A DNA stretch of 64,000 nucleotides, from assembly GCF_020150455.1 (NCBI RefSeq), contig NZ_CP083740.1:5725001-5789000 (forward strand), given 5' to 3'. The notes under the pieces are model-generated. The model saw nothing but the letters and a program-made list of their open reading frames with translations. It had not been told where the DNA came from and made no database searches. Positions 1-8,954 of the stretch are shown here, piece by piece; positions within the stretch are counted from its first letter, which is position 1; each line of letters starts with the position of its first letter. The position numbers and the translations under genes were made by a program. Origin of the DNA: Bremerella sp. TYQ1. Its GTDB lineage: Bacteria > Planctomycetota > Planctomycetia > Pirellulales > Pirellulaceae.

Positions 1-13
1 AGGAAAACTTTTC

Positions 14-2035
14 ATGTCGGTTGAAACGGATATTCAAAAGCTACGGGAAGAGATCCGCGAACATGATCGAAAGTATTATGTCGAGGCAAACCCAGAGCTA
101 ACCGACCTCGAATACGACAAGCTGCTTGATCGCCTTAAGGATCTCGAACAGAAGAACCCGGAGTTGATCACCCCGGACAGTCCCACACAACGAATCGGCG
201 ATGCGCCGGTTCCTCATCTGGAGCAGTATGAGCATCGCATTCCGATGCTTTCGATTGACAACACCTACAGCCTGGAAGAGCTGAAGAAGTACGGCGAGCG
301 AATCGCCAAGCTGCTTCCCGAGGAAAAGATTGCCTGGGTCGTCGAGCTAAAGATCGACGGCGTCGCCGTTTCGATGCTGTACGAGGATGGCGTGCTGACG
401 AGAGCCTTGACGCGTGGAAATGGCACGGTCGGGGACGACATCACTCATAATGTCCGTACGATCGCCGATGTCCCGCTACGACTTTCAGGTAGCGATGTGC
501 CTCCAATGCTGGAAGTGCGTGGCGAAATCTACATGACCAATGCCGACTTGGTGAAGTTGAACGAGCGGCAAGCCGAGGCAGGTCAGCCAGCCTATAAGAA
601 CACGCGAAATGTGACCGCGGGAACAATTCGACTCCTCGATCCTCGCATCGCAGCGGAACGAAACCTACGAGTCTTTTGCCATGGCGTTGGTTATGTCGAA
701 GGGCTCAAAGCGACGAGTCACACCGAGTTTTTGCAAGAGCTCAACTCGTACGGATTGCCAGCCACTCCGTTCGTGAAGTCGTTCATCGATTTCGACTCGG
801 CGATGGAACACTGCCAGGAACTTGTGGAATCGCTGCATGAGTTGGAATTCGAGGTAGATGGCCTTGTTTTAAAAGTCGACCGATTCGAGCAACGAGAAAA
901 GCTCGGTTCCACTTCGAAGAGCCCTCGCTGGCTGATTGCTTACAAGTTCGAGAAATACGAGGCCATCACCAAGGTCAACAACATCGAGGTACAAGTTGGC
1001 AAAACGGGAGCGATCACCCCGGTGGCCATTCTCGAACCGGTTGAGCTAGCGGAAACGACCGTTTCACGGGCCAGCCTTCACAACGCTGAGGAAATCGAAC
1101 GCAAGGACGTCCGAATCGGCGACGTGGTCGTAGTGGAGAAAGCAGGCAAGATCATTCCGCATATCGTGCGGACCGAAAAACACGAACGCGAAGAGGATCT
1201 GCCGCCCTTCCCTTTCCCGACGCATTGTCCTTCCTGTGGAACGGCGGTGGTCAAAGACGAAGGTGGTGTCTACATCCGTTGCCCCAACTGGCAAGGATGC
1301 CCTGCACAAATCAAAGAGCGGATTCGCTACTACGCGACTCGCAATGCGATGGATATCGAAGGCTTGGGGGATAAGCTGGTCGATATGCTGGTCGATCAAA
1401 AGTTGGTTAAGACTTACGGAGACCTTTATCGCTTAACGTCTGATCAAATTGCGGAACTTCCTCGTATGGGAAAAAAGTCTGGCGACAAGCTGGTAGCCGC
1501 CGCAGAGGAAAGCAAGTCTCGTGGACTGGGACGCCTGCTCAATGCGTTGTCGATCCGGCATGTCGGAGCTCGTGGTGCGGAACGCCTGGCTCAGCATTTC
1601 GGAACGATCGAAAAACTGATGGAAGCCTCGCAAGAGGAAATCGCGGAGATCGAAGATATCGGAGAAGTGATCGCAGCTTCGGTACGGGAGTTCTTTCAAG
1701 GCGAATTCGGCAAAGAGACGGTCGAAGATTTGCGAGGCGCCGGTGTCTCGATGGAAACTGGTCAGCAGACGGAAGCAACGGGGCCAGCGGTTTTCGAGGG
1801 AATGACATTCGTCGTTACTGGGGCTTTGGAAAAATATACGCGCGACGAGATTGAAGAGTTAATTCGCTCGCGTGGTGGTAAGGCCTCTAGTAGCGTTTCT
1901 AAGAAGACGAGTTACGTCGTCGCTGGCGAGAAAGCTGGCAGCAAACTTGCCAAAGCGGAATCGTTAGGTGTGACGGTGCTTACTGAGCAGCAGTTTGCGG
2001 ACCTTTTAAATGAAAAGGATGCGACCGCGACTTAA
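14..2035 (+). CDS. ligA: NAD-dependent DNA ligase LigA
   Basis: This enzyme seals nicks in duplex DNA during replication and repair, using NAD+ as adenylate donor. The 673-residue length is normal for bacterial LigA. The order is an N-terminal Ia domain with the YY pair near residue 21, the nucleotidyltransferase motif ELKIDGVA with adenylated Lys113, an OB fold, a four-cysteine zinc finger at about residues 405-435, helix-hairpin-helix repeats, and a C-terminal BRCT domain from about residue 590. An AGGAAAA ribosome site lies 5-11 bases before the ATG. The gene sits in its own frame with a non-coding stretch of about 130 bases after it. No oddity is seen, and the assignment is close to certain. 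Confidence 0.98.
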   Translation: MSVETDIQKLREEIREHDRKYYVEANPELTDLEYDKLLDRLKDLEQKNPELITPDSPTQRIGDAPVPHLEQYEHRIPMLSIDNTYSLEELKKYGERIAKLLPEEKIAWVVELKIDGVAVSMLYEDGVLTRALTRGNGTVGDDITHNVRTIADVPLRLSGSDVPPMLEVRGEIYMTNADLVKLNERQAEAGQPAYKNTRNVTAGTIRLLDPRIAAERNLRVFCHGVGYVEGLKATSHTEFLQELNSYGLPATPFVKSFIDFDSAMEHCQELVESLHELEFEVDGLVLKVDRFEQREKLGSTSKSPRWLIAYKFEKYEAITKVNNIEVQVGKTGAITPVAILEPVELAETTVSRASLHNAEEIERKDVRIGDVVVVEKAGKIIPHIVRTEKHEREEDLPPFPFPTHCPSCGTAVVKDEGGVYIRCPNWQGCPAQIKERIRYYATRNAMDIEGLGDKLVDMLVDQKLVKTYGDLYRLTSDQIAELPRMGKKSGDKLVAAAEESKSRGLGRLLNALSIRHVGARGAERLAQHFGTIEKLMEASQEEIAEIEDIGEVIAASVREFFQGEFGKETVEDLRGAGVSMETGQQTEATGPAVFEGMTFVVTGALEKYTRDEIEELIRSRGGKASSSVSKKTSYVVAGEKAGSKLAKAESLGVTVLTEQQFADLLNEKDATAT

Positions 2036-2167
2036 CCGCTTCAGGCAGATTGGGTTAGTACGATTTCGACCAATTTGGTATCGTCCAATCCACTTTCAAG
2101 AAACCAATAGGGACCGTCGCACTGAGATGCCCCTAACGATAATGCTAGCGTCGCAAGGATGCGTTCG

Positions 2168-3094
2168 ATGCGAGTTTGTGGATTTACCATATTGCGGGAC
2201 GGGGTCCGATTCGGTTACCCGTTTGTGGAAAGTATCAAGTCGGTCCTGCCCTTGGTGGATCGATTCGTCGTTCAAGTGGGCGATTGCTCCGACAACTCTC
2301 TAGAGGTCTTGAAGGCAATCGGCGATCCCAAGATCGATATCGAGATCACCCCTTGGGATCCCGAGATGCGTAAGGCCGGCGAAGTTCTCGCCTATCAAAC
2401 GAACTTGGCCCTTGACCGCTGTGACAGCGATTGGTGTTTCTATATCCAAGCGGACGAGGTAATTCACGAAGCGGATTACCCTGTCATCCGACAAGCCATG
2501 GAAGACCATTGGCACAAACCATGGGTCGATGGATTGAAGTTCAAGTATTTGCACTTCCGCGGCGACTACGGCATTCGCGATCCGCTCGGCTATCGTCGCC
2601 AGGTACGAATCGTACGGAACGATCCGCAGATTCGGAGCGTGGGTGACGCATGTGGATTCGGGAAGAATGGCCAGCGTTTGCATTCGGCAATGATCAAAGC
2701 CCGCGTCTTTCATTACGGTTACGTGCGACCACCGAAAGCGATGGCAGAGAAAACGGCCCAGTTCGAGCAGTTCTACGCTTACGATAAGAAGGGGACTCAG
2801 GTCATCAAGATCAAAGATCGCCCTTTGGAAGAAGTGGGTGAGTACATCTACGAAATGCAATCGTGCGTACCCTACAAGGGAACCCATCCGGCAGTGATGA
2901 AGGAACGCATTGCCGCCAAAGATTGGGAAACGCCCGAGTTTAAGCACGTTCCGCTGTGGCGAAACAAATTCTGGTGGCGCGGTCGACTCCGTAAAGCGGT
3001 ACCGCAACTGTTCAATCCGAAAGCTGCCCCTGTGGAAGAAAAAGCGAGCGGTTCAAGCGAGCCTCAGACGACCTCCCAGGCCAAAGCAGCTTAG
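2168..3094 (+). CDS. Glycosyltransferase family 2-like protein
   Basis: This is probably a cytoplasmic sugar transferase. The N terminus (RVCGFTILRDGVRFGYP) and the strand pattern that follows resemble the GT-A fold seen in short glycosyl transferase family 2-like proteins. The acidic motif QADEVIHE stands where the metal-binding DxD normally lies. The C terminus is a basic, then Ala/Glu/Ser-rich tail of about 40 residues without clear structure. Two ATGs lie nine bases apart. The AAGG at 2155-2158 touches the first but stands nine bases from the second, so I chose 2168. The donor and acceptor sugars cannot be read from the sequence. A strong terminator follows. Confidence 0.8.
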   Translation: MRVCGFTILRDGVRFGYPFVESIKSVLPLVDRFVVQVGDCSDNSLEVLKAIGDPKIDIEITPWDPEMRKAGEVLAYQTNLALDRCDSDWCFYIQADEVIHEADYPVIRQAMEDHWHKPWVDGLKFKYLHFRGDYGIRDPLGYRRQVRIVRNDPQIRSVGDACGFGKNGQRLHSAMIKARVFHYGYVRPPKAMAEKTAQFEQFYAYDKKGTQVIKIKDRPLEEVGEYIYEMQSCVPYKGTHPAVMKERIAAKDWETPEFKHVPLWRNKFWWRGRLRKAVPQLFNPKAAPVEEKASGSSEPQTTSQAKAA

Positions 3095-3111
3095 TGCACA
3101 AGACCCAAAGG

Positions 3112-3150
3112 AAAGGCCATCCACTCTGTCGAAAGTGGATGGCCTTTTTT
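3112..3150 (+). terminator. Intrinsic terminator after the glycosyltransferase gene
   Basis: A 12-base-pair perfect stem (AGGCCATCCACT at 3114-3125 with AGTGGATGGCCT at 3134-3145), an 8-base loop and a run of six T. It closes the plus-strand gene. The facing minus-strand gene ends at 3183, so it may work in both directions. Confidence 0.9.
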
Positions 3151-3182
3151 GTTTCTTGATGCTGTGCGTCGCTTGGGTCGAC

Positions 3183-3440
3183 TTACTTCGACGATGGCTC
3201 GATGTCTTTCAGCGAGCGGCCCAAACGCTTGCGGGTACCGCCGCGCGAGTTGCTGCTGGAACTCGACGAGTTGCTGATCTTCTGCGTCTTGGCGTTTTGC
3301 AGGAAGCCCAGCATGTTTTTGTCGCTGCCTTCGGCTTCGGTCGGCATGCCGATTTCTTCCACAGCGTCCGAAACGCCTAGCAAGACGGCCGACTTGACTC
3401 CGTTACGCATCCACTCGAAGAAATTAAAGTTGTTGCTCAT
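3183..3440 (-). CDS. Small unknown protein, serine-rich linker
   Basis: I do not recognise this 85-residue protein. The N-terminal half (about residues 1-50) looks folded, with an aromatic start (NNFNFFEWMRNG) and an amphipathic helix-like stretch. It is followed by a run of Ser/Asn (SNSSSSSSNS) and a basic tail (RKRLGR). It has no signal peptide and no membrane segment. An AAAGG stretch lies about 11 bases before the ATG. Codon use resembles the neighbours and its own strand is free of competing genes, so I regard it as real. It faces the preceding gene across a shared terminator. Confidence 0.65.
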   Translation of the reverse strand: MSNNFNFFEWMRNGVKSAVLLGVSDAVEEIGMPTEAEGSDKNMLGFLQNAKTQKISNSSSSSSNSRGGTRKRLGRSLKDIEPSSK

Positions 3441-3795
3441 AAATCCAAATACCTTTCTGAACCGCCCGAGACTTTTGAGGGCGCGGAAGGTACCAGGATG
3501 ACTAGAGCAGGTCTAGTTCAAAACTGCCGGCTTCCGTATCGACGGAATTTTTCAGCATCACGCGTGCTATCAGTCCAGAGCATGTCTTCATTGGCTTTGA
3601 CTGAAAACGGATCTGTTCGCCCGGAAAACTCAGTATCGAACCGTTCGCTATAACCGGAACCACCCTATATGAAATTAAGCTGGGCAAGATGAAAAGACCT
3701 GCATGCTTGCATAAGGGGTGACGATAACCAGTGCTATCGTACGGAAGCGATTAGCAAATCTTGGATGAATGCAGGCCGCAGGAGGCAGGTGGACG
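3441..3795. other. Intergenic region, no convincing gene
   Basis: The region between two divergent genes holds an open minus-strand frame of 61 codons (3502-3687) that would start at TTG without a ribosome site. I do not count it as a gene. The region must carry the promoters of both neighbours, but I see no clear -35/-10 pair. A GGAGG at 3781-3785 serves the next gene. Confidence 0.5.
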
Positions 3796-4803
3796 ATGAG
3801 CGACGGATATCGCAATCACGATGGGGATGAGCACGGTTACGAACCCTACAGCTGGGGATCGTTTGCATTTGGGATCATTCTAGGTGTGGTCCTGGTCTAC
3901 GTCTTTGCCGTTCGTCCATCGGAAGAACAGCTACACGATCTCAATATTCGTGTCTCTCGCATGGATCGTACTGTCGAAAAGCTGAGCAAAGCGGCTTCGA
4001 CGGTTGGCGACACGAATGACTTGCTGGCCACGCTTGAAGAGCAAAAGCGTCTGACGCAGCGTGTCAGTGCTGTGAACGACCAACTACTTGCTCAGTTCCA
4101 ACGTCTGACTTCGATGGAGCTTGCCATGCACGAAGCGGACGTCACTCTTGATCGCATTTCTAGCCTGCACAACCGCGTTGCCGATCAGTACCCGTCGGCC
4201 GTTCAAGCAGAACATGCTTTCAATCAGTCGGCTAACTTGCACACGCAACTGATCCTCGCTCAAGGGGACGTGCGTAAGGCGAAGCTGACGTTGGCTGATC
4301 TCGTGAATTTGCAAGATCGCCTGGTTCTGCAAGCAGAGCAAGCAAAGCAGGCCGACTTGGTTTTGGAAAATGTTTTTGCAATGCAGCAAGAGCTCGTTGA
4401 AGGCCAATCTCGCACGGAAAAAGCCCGTCGCGTTGCGGATCATATGATTCAGATCGAAGCCGATTTGATCTGCCAGAGTGGAGATTCGCAATTTGCGGTT
4501 CAATCTTTGGAGCAACTTCTGACGATGCAGAAACAATTGAATCGCGCTGCCCACGAAATGGAGGACGCGCACTCCACTGTGGGGGAGTTCCTCGCTCGAC
4601 TTGGATCCCCGACGCCAGCTTTGTCTCCGTCCTCGCACGCAAGTCCGTGGAAAGTGATCGAGAGCCTGGCCAATCAGGTGAGCCAGCAGCGAGTATTGCC
4701 AATGAATGCTGTGGAATTGCACCGACTTGCGGAACACTTGACGCAGGGTGCTCATCCAGCTGTTGCCAACCTTGTCGCACCGAATGCTGCGAAGGTCCGC
4801 TAA
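3796..4803 (+). CDS. Membrane-anchored coiled-coil protein, unknown function
   Basis: The product of 335 residues has a short acidic/His-rich N terminus, one transmembrane helix at about residues 20-38 (FAFGIILGVVLVYVFAV), and then almost 300 residues of heptad-like helix rich in Leu, Gln, Glu and Asp, as expected for a long coiled coil or a spectrin-like bundle. There is no catalytic motif. The arrangement suggests a structural or scaffold protein anchored in the inner membrane; its side of the membrane is not certain. The ATG at 3796 lies ten bases after GGAGG, so it is preferred over an ATG 27 bases upstream. A strong terminator follows. Confidence 0.75.
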   Translation: MSDGYRNHDGDEHGYEPYSWGSFAFGIILGVVLVYVFAVRPSEEQLHDLNIRVSRMDRTVEKLSKAASTVGDTNDLLATLEEQKRLTQRVSAVNDQLLAQFQRLTSMELAMHEADVTLDRISSLHNRVADQYPSAVQAEHAFNQSANLHTQLILAQGDVRKAKLTLADLVNLQDRLVLQAEQAKQADLVLENVFAMQQELVEGQSRTEKARRVADHMIQIEADLICQSGDSQFAVQSLEQLLTMQKQLNRAAHEMEDAHSTVGEFLARLGSPTPALSPSSHASPWKVIESLANQVSQQRVLPMNAVELHRLAEHLTQGAHPAVANLVAPNAAKVR

Positions 4804-4909
4804 AGCGACTTATTCGACGCTTGCGACGGTAGCACAAGACAGCACGCCCAAGACAATTGCAGTTTGATACGGCGGCACGGAGGTCATAAGTCCTTGTACG
4901 CCAGCATGA

Positions 4910-4953
4910 AAGAGCGTCCCTTATTGCTTGCAGTAAGGGACGCTCTTATTTTA
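4910..4953 (+). terminator. Intrinsic terminator after the coiled-coil gene
   Basis: A 14-base-pair perfect stem (4910-4923 with 4934-4947), a 10-base loop and the tail ATTTTAT. It lies about 105 bases past the stop codon. The sequence between them shows no reading frame worth listing. Confidence 0.88.
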
Positions 4954-5013
4954 TGCGCATTCACCAAATTGATAGCGGGATATCAAATTGATTAATGAAG
5001 CAAACGATTGACC

Positions 5014-5042
5014 TTGGCAACAGGTCAGAATTTCCTTATACG
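5014..5042 (+). promoter_or_regulatory. Likely sigma-70-type promoter for the DUF481 gene
   Basis: TTGGCA at 5014-5019 and TATACG at 5037-5042 are separated by exactly 17 bases. They lie 50 bases before the chosen ATG at 5092. Two direct copies of CAAATTGAT lie just upstream (near 4966 and 4983) and may be a binding site. The promoter lies inside the longest possible reading frame, which argues for the downstream start. Confidence 0.5.
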
Positions 5043-5091
5043 ACTCTTCTCCGTGATTGTTCCACGTGTGTTCGAGAAGGAAATTCCCCGA

Positions 5092-6144
5092 ATGGGATCG
5101 TTTTCCCCTACCTCCATTTTCGGAATCGTATTGCTAGTCGTCTTGTCGCTGGCGTCCTATGGATCTGCAGAAGAAAAGCAGTCGTTCGATGGAGTTGGGC
5201 ATAGTTACTTCGAGCAAACTTCTGGCCCTGCGAGTGATGCTGAATTCGTTCATTACATGACACCTGAAGGGGACGTGCAGTCGACGCTTACGACCGTGCT
5301 CGAGCTCCCTCCGCTTCCCGACTTGCCGGAACCTCCGCCAGAGCCGCCGGCCAAGGAAGAGCCTGCCCCAGCTGAAGAAGTGGAGAAGCCCAAGGAAGCA
5401 GAAAAAGAAGAGCCGGAAGAAGAGGCAGACGAGTACGGTTACTTCGAATACATTCCCTATGGGCAATACGGTCATATCGACTACTGGTTTGGACCCGCCG
5501 TTTGGTCGAACAGCGCCGAGCTAGGCTTAAACGGCCAGACAGGTAATACGGAATCGAATAGTCTCCGCGTTGGAGCGAAGATCAAGAGATCGGGAGAACA
5601 TACGATTTTCTCGTCGCAACTTCGTCACTTGCGGACGGCCGACAAGGATGGTCTGACCCAGAACAACGCCTACTTCAACCATAAGTTGGAATGGCCACTG
5701 AAGCTTCACGAGAACTGGTCGCTGTTTGAGACGACAAACCTTGAGTATGACGAGTTCAAAGCATTCGACATGCGACTCGTCTTCAACGGTGGTGTGAGCT
5801 ACAAGCCGTATAAGACCGATCAAACCGAATGGACGCTTTCTGCTGGTTCTGGTTTTTCGCAAGAGTTCGGTAGCCCTCAAAAAGGGATCGTTCCGGAAGC
5901 GACGCTCGGAACCGAGTTCAAACACCAGGTAACCGAAGCTCAGAAGCTCGAGTTTAACTACGAATTCTTCCCCGCTTTCGAGGCAAACGAAGGGTATCGT
6001 TTCGTGGCAGACGCAAGCTATGTCATCGCATTGCGAGACGGTCTTTCGTTGAAACTCAGCGCCGTCGACCGCTACGATAGTACTCCGAATGATCGCAAAC
6101 GAAACGATCTGGATTATGCCTGTTTGCTACTCTGGGAATTCTAA
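5092..6144 (+). CDS. DUF481 outer-membrane beta-barrel protein
   Basis: The product has a signal peptide (FGIVLLVVLSLASYGSA), then a Pro/Glu-rich linker at about residues 75-115 (repeated PEPPPEPP and EEPAP), then a C-terminal half of alternating aromatic beta strands ending in Phe, as in barrel proteins. The motif GLNGQTGNTESNSLR and the following strands fit DUF481, the family of salt-induced YdiY-like outer-membrane proteins, so the site is the outer membrane. The Pro/Glu linker suggests a periplasmic spacer. The ATG at 5092 is preferred because AAGGA stands about 10 bases upstream and the signal peptide begins right after it. The transported substrate, if any, is unknown. Confidence 0.82.
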   Translation: MGSFSPTSIFGIVLLVVLSLASYGSAEEKQSFDGVGHSYFEQTSGPASDAEFVHYMTPEGDVQSTLTTVLELPPLPDLPEPPPEPPAKEEPAPAEEVEKPKEAEKEEPEEEADEYGYFEYIPYGQYGHIDYWFGPAVWSNSAELGLNGQTGNTESNSLRVGAKIKRSGEHTIFSSQLRHLRTADKDGLTQNNAYFNHKLEWPLKLHENWSLFETTNLEYDEFKAFDMRLVFNGGVSYKPYKTDQTEWTLSAGSGFSQEFGSPQKGIVPEATLGTEFKHQVTEAQKLEFNYEFFPAFEANEGYRFVADASYVIALRDGLSLKLSAVDRYDSTPNDRKRNDLDYACLLLWEF

Positions 6145-6252
6145 GCCGCCAAAGCATCGGTAATTGGCGCAATCACGTCGGGGATGGTTTATACTTAAGC
6201 CGCACAAAATTCTGAACTAACCCCCGAAGACCCACCTTGGGAGCATTCGCCG

Positions 6253-7143
6253 ATGCGCACCCTTCTGTTTTCACTAAGTTGTTTCCTGCTGTTGTCTGCC
6301 AACTTGTTTGCCGCCGATGGCAAGCTGAAAGCCTTAATCGTCGATGGTCAAAACAACCATGGTGTATGGCCCAAGACAACGCAGATGATGAAGGCCTATC
6401 TCGAAGGAAGCGGCAAATTCGAGGTAGATGTTGAAACCACCAAACCAAGATCGACCGAAGGCTTTTCGCCAGATTTCAAAGCGTACGATGTCGTGATCAG
6501 CAACTACAACGGGCAGCGTTGGTCAGCCGATACCGATAAGGCATTCGTTGACTATGTGAAATATGGCGGCGGCTTTGTCGTGATTCACGCTGCCGACAAT
6601 GCTTTTGGTGATTGGGATGAATACAACCGGATCATTGGTCTCGGAGGCTGGGGCGGGCGTAACGCGAAGAGTGGCCCTTACGTTTATTTCAATCAAGAAG
6701 AAGAGATGGTTCGCGACACGTCCGCAGGCAACGGCGGACACCACGGTCGGCAGCATCCGTTTCAAATTGTTGTCCGCGACGGGGAACATCCCATAACGAA
6801 GGGAATGCCGAAAGCGTGGATGCATTCGCAAGATGAACTGTACGACCAGCTACGGGGTCCGGCCGAAAACATGCATGTTCTGGCAACCGCTTATTCCGAC
6901 CCAGCGACAGGAGGAACCGGTCGTCATGAACCAATGATCATGACGATCGACTACGGTGAAGGACGCGTCTTCCACACGCCCATGGGCCATGGAGATTACT
7001 CCATGGAATGTGTCGGATTTATTACCACACTACTTCGCGGCACCGAATGGGCTGCTACCGGAGAAGTCACCGAGGAAATCCCGAGCGATTTTCCCGACGC
7101 CTCCACAGAATCGAAACGCCCCTTCCCAGCCGATAAGAAGTAA
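6253..7143 (+). CDS. Secreted ThuA-like domain protein
   Basis: A signal peptide (residues 1-20, ending NLFAA) precedes one ThuA-like domain of about 260 residues. Family signs are the opening KALIVDGQNNHG, the stretch VVIHAADNAF, and the later GEGRVFHTPMGH. ThuA-like domains have a class I glutamine-amidotransferase-like fold and are abundant in planctomycetes, often as parts of putative sugar or heme-linked enzymes. The exact reaction is unknown. The gene ends four bases before the convergent rhodanese gene. It is not fused to a cytochrome or hydrolase domain, unlike several relatives. Confidence 0.88.
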   Translation: MRTLLFSLSCFLLLSANLFAADGKLKALIVDGQNNHGVWPKTTQMMKAYLEGSGKFEVDVETTKPRSTEGFSPDFKAYDVVISNYNGQRWSADTDKAFVDYVKYGGGFVVIHAADNAFGDWDEYNRIIGLGGWGGRNAKSGPYVYFNQEEEMVRDTSAGNGGHHGRQHPFQIVVRDGEHPITKGMPKAWMHSQDELYDQLRGPAENMHVLATAYSDPATGGTGRHEPMIMTIDYGEGRVFHTPMGHGDYSMECVGFITTLLRGTEWAATGEVTEEIPSDFPDASTESKRPFPADKK

Positions 7144-7146
7144 CGA

Positions 7147-7491
7147 CTAGTAGGTTGGCATGCTTGGGTCGATGTCTTGGGCCCAAGCATGAATCCCACC
7201 AGCCATATTCTGTACTTTGGGGAAGCCTTGCTGGCGGAGCCACTGTGTGACACGCATACTGCGTCCACCATGGTGGCAATGAACGACGATGTGCCGTTGG
7301 CGATGTGGTTCCAATTCGCCAATTCGGTCTTGAAGTTCGCTCATGGGAATGAGCGTCGAACCATCGATGCGAACCAAATCGAACTCATTCTGTTCTCGGC
7401 AATCGAGTAGCAGAAAGTCCGCATTCTGGGTTTGAAGTCCCTGAACGTCGAGGCAAGTTGTTTCGATGGGAAGGCTTGTTTCTTCAGACAT
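7147..7491 (-). CDS. Single-domain rhodanese (cytoplasmic)
   Basis: The product of 114 residues is one rhodanese fold without a signal peptide. The active loop CHHGGRS contains the catalytic cysteine (about Cys72) and the conserved Arg and Ser. The motif LLDCREQNEFDLVRI is the usual CH2A/acidic region. Such proteins carry persulfide sulfur for transfer to thiols or cyanide, or act in sulfur relay. The acceptor here is unknown. It converges on the ThuA-like gene with almost no spacing and diverges from the nucleotidyltransferase gene. Confidence 0.92.
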   Translation of the reverse strand: MSEETSLPIETTCLDVQGLQTQNADFLLLDCREQNEFDLVRIDGSTLIPMSELQDRIGELEPHRQRHIVVHCHHGGRSMRVTQWLRQQGFPKVQNMAGGIHAWAQDIDPSMPTY

Positions 7492-7616
7492 GATTCAGTC
7501 CTGGCTGTTGGAATTTCTCGTACCGACGAATCTAAGGGATAGGACGGTCCATCGTCCAGTAGGATGATATCTGATAAGGTGAACGGTTTTCTGGACGATT
7601 GTCCCTTTCTGTCTGC

Positions 7617-8900
7617 ATGGCTATGAGTTCCCAACTGGAAGCGACGCGAGCGTTTTCGATCGAAATCATCCAAAAGCTGAAGTCGTCTGGGTTTCAGGCA
7701 CTTTGGGCTGGCGGATGCGTGCGCGATTTGCTGCTGGGAAAGCCATCCAAGGACTTCGATGTGGCGACCGACGCAACGCCGGATGAAGTTCGAGACGTCT
7801 TCGGTCATGACCGAACCCTGCCGATCGGTGCCTCGTTTGGCGTGATTACCGTTCAGGGAGGCAAGCGACGTGGTCAGGTCGAAGTAGCCACCTTCCGAAC
7901 CGATCTCGGTTATTCTGACGGTCGACGGCCGGATAGTGTTCGTTTCAGTAGTGCAGAAGAAGATGCCCTGCGTCGCGATTTCACGATCAATGGAATGTTC
8001 TACGATCCTATCGAAGAACAAATTCTGGACTACGTGGGAGGCAAGCGGGACTTAAGAAACAAACTGGTCCGCAGCATCGGCAATCCATTTGAGCGATTCG
8101 AGGAAGATAAGCTCCGCATGCTTCGCGCGGTGCGATTCTCTTCGACGTTTGCATTTGATTTGGAACTGCAAACGCAGCGTGCGATTCGAGAATATGCGAG
8201 CCACATTCATGTCGTCAGCGCTGAACGAATCGCGGCCGAGATGCGGCGAATGATGGCAGATCCGCATCGCATGATCGCCGTGCGAATGTTACGAGATCTG
8301 ACGCTGCTCGACGAAATTCTGCCAGAGCTAGGAACCGTGGTTGGCCATGCCCGACGTTGGAGCGAAACATATCATTCGCTCGAACGACTGGATTGCAGTG
8401 ACTTTCGAGTCGCGATGGCGCTATTACTTCGATATGCGTGCCGGTTTAGCGTACTGAGCGAGGAGCCGTTCAAGCCAATTTTTCCCGCCAATGAAATCGC
8501 CAATCGTTGGAAATTGACCAACGACGAATCGAAAATAATCCAGTGGCTCCTACGACATGAATTGACGATCCGCGAAGCAGATCGAGTTGCTTGGCCTAAG
8601 TTGCAGCGGTTATTGATCGCCGATGCGGCCCCCCTTTTGATTGCCTTCGGAAAGGCAATTCAATTGGCTAGTGATGGTTCGACTGCCGGGGTCGACTTTG
8701 CCGAGTCGCGGCTTAGTCTTCCGGAAGAAGAACTCAATCCCGATCCATTGCTCTCCGGTGGCGACCTGATTAAAGCAGGCTTCAAGCCTGGTCCAAAGTT
8801 CCAGCAAGTTCTGGAAGCGATTCGAGATGAGCAACTCGAAAAAAGACTGCATACAACTGAACAGGCATTGGCATTCGCTCAGAACAACTGGGATGATTAG
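7617..8900 (+). CDS. Class II CCA-adding enzyme / poly(A) polymerase family
   Basis: This is a template-independent nucleotidyltransferase that acts on RNA 3' ends, either repairing the tRNA CCA end or adding A tails. The head domain shows GGCVRD at residues 32-37, the metal-binding DFD at 46-48, and the class II RRDFTINGM motif. The ERIAAEMRRM neck helix and a long helical C-terminal half follow. The size of about 427 residues fits both PcnB-like and CCA enzymes, and I cannot separate them from sequence alone. The tRNA gene in this window does not encode CCA, so such an activity is needed by the cell. I chose ATG 7617 over an upstream TTG; a second ATG at 7623 is also possible. Confidence 0.88.
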   Translation: MAMSSQLEATRAFSIEIIQKLKSSGFQALWAGGCVRDLLLGKPSKDFDVATDATPDEVRDVFGHDRTLPIGASFGVITVQGGKRRGQVEVATFRTDLGYSDGRRPDSVRFSSAEEDALRRDFTINGMFYDPIEEQILDYVGGKRDLRNKLVRSIGNPFERFEEDKLRMLRAVRFSSTFAFDLELQTQRAIREYASHIHVVSAERIAAEMRRMMADPHRMIAVRMLRDLTLLDEILPELGTVVGHARRWSETYHSLERLDCSDFRVAMALLLRYACRFSVLSEEPFKPIFPANEIANRWKLTNDESKIIQWLLRHELTIREADRVAWPKLQRLLIADAAPLLIAFGKAIQLASDGSTAGVDFAESRLSLPEEELNPDPLLSGGDLIKAGFKPGPKFQQVLEAIRDEQLEKRLHTTEQALAFAQNNWDD

Positions 8901-8954
8901 CTCAATCGCCGAGGTACCGTAGAGACAAATAAACGACACCTGAGGAACGATTCG

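Noticed and set aside
3502..3687. A 61-codon minus-strand frame in an intergenic region
   Set aside because: It starts with TTG without a ribosome site and shows no family pattern.
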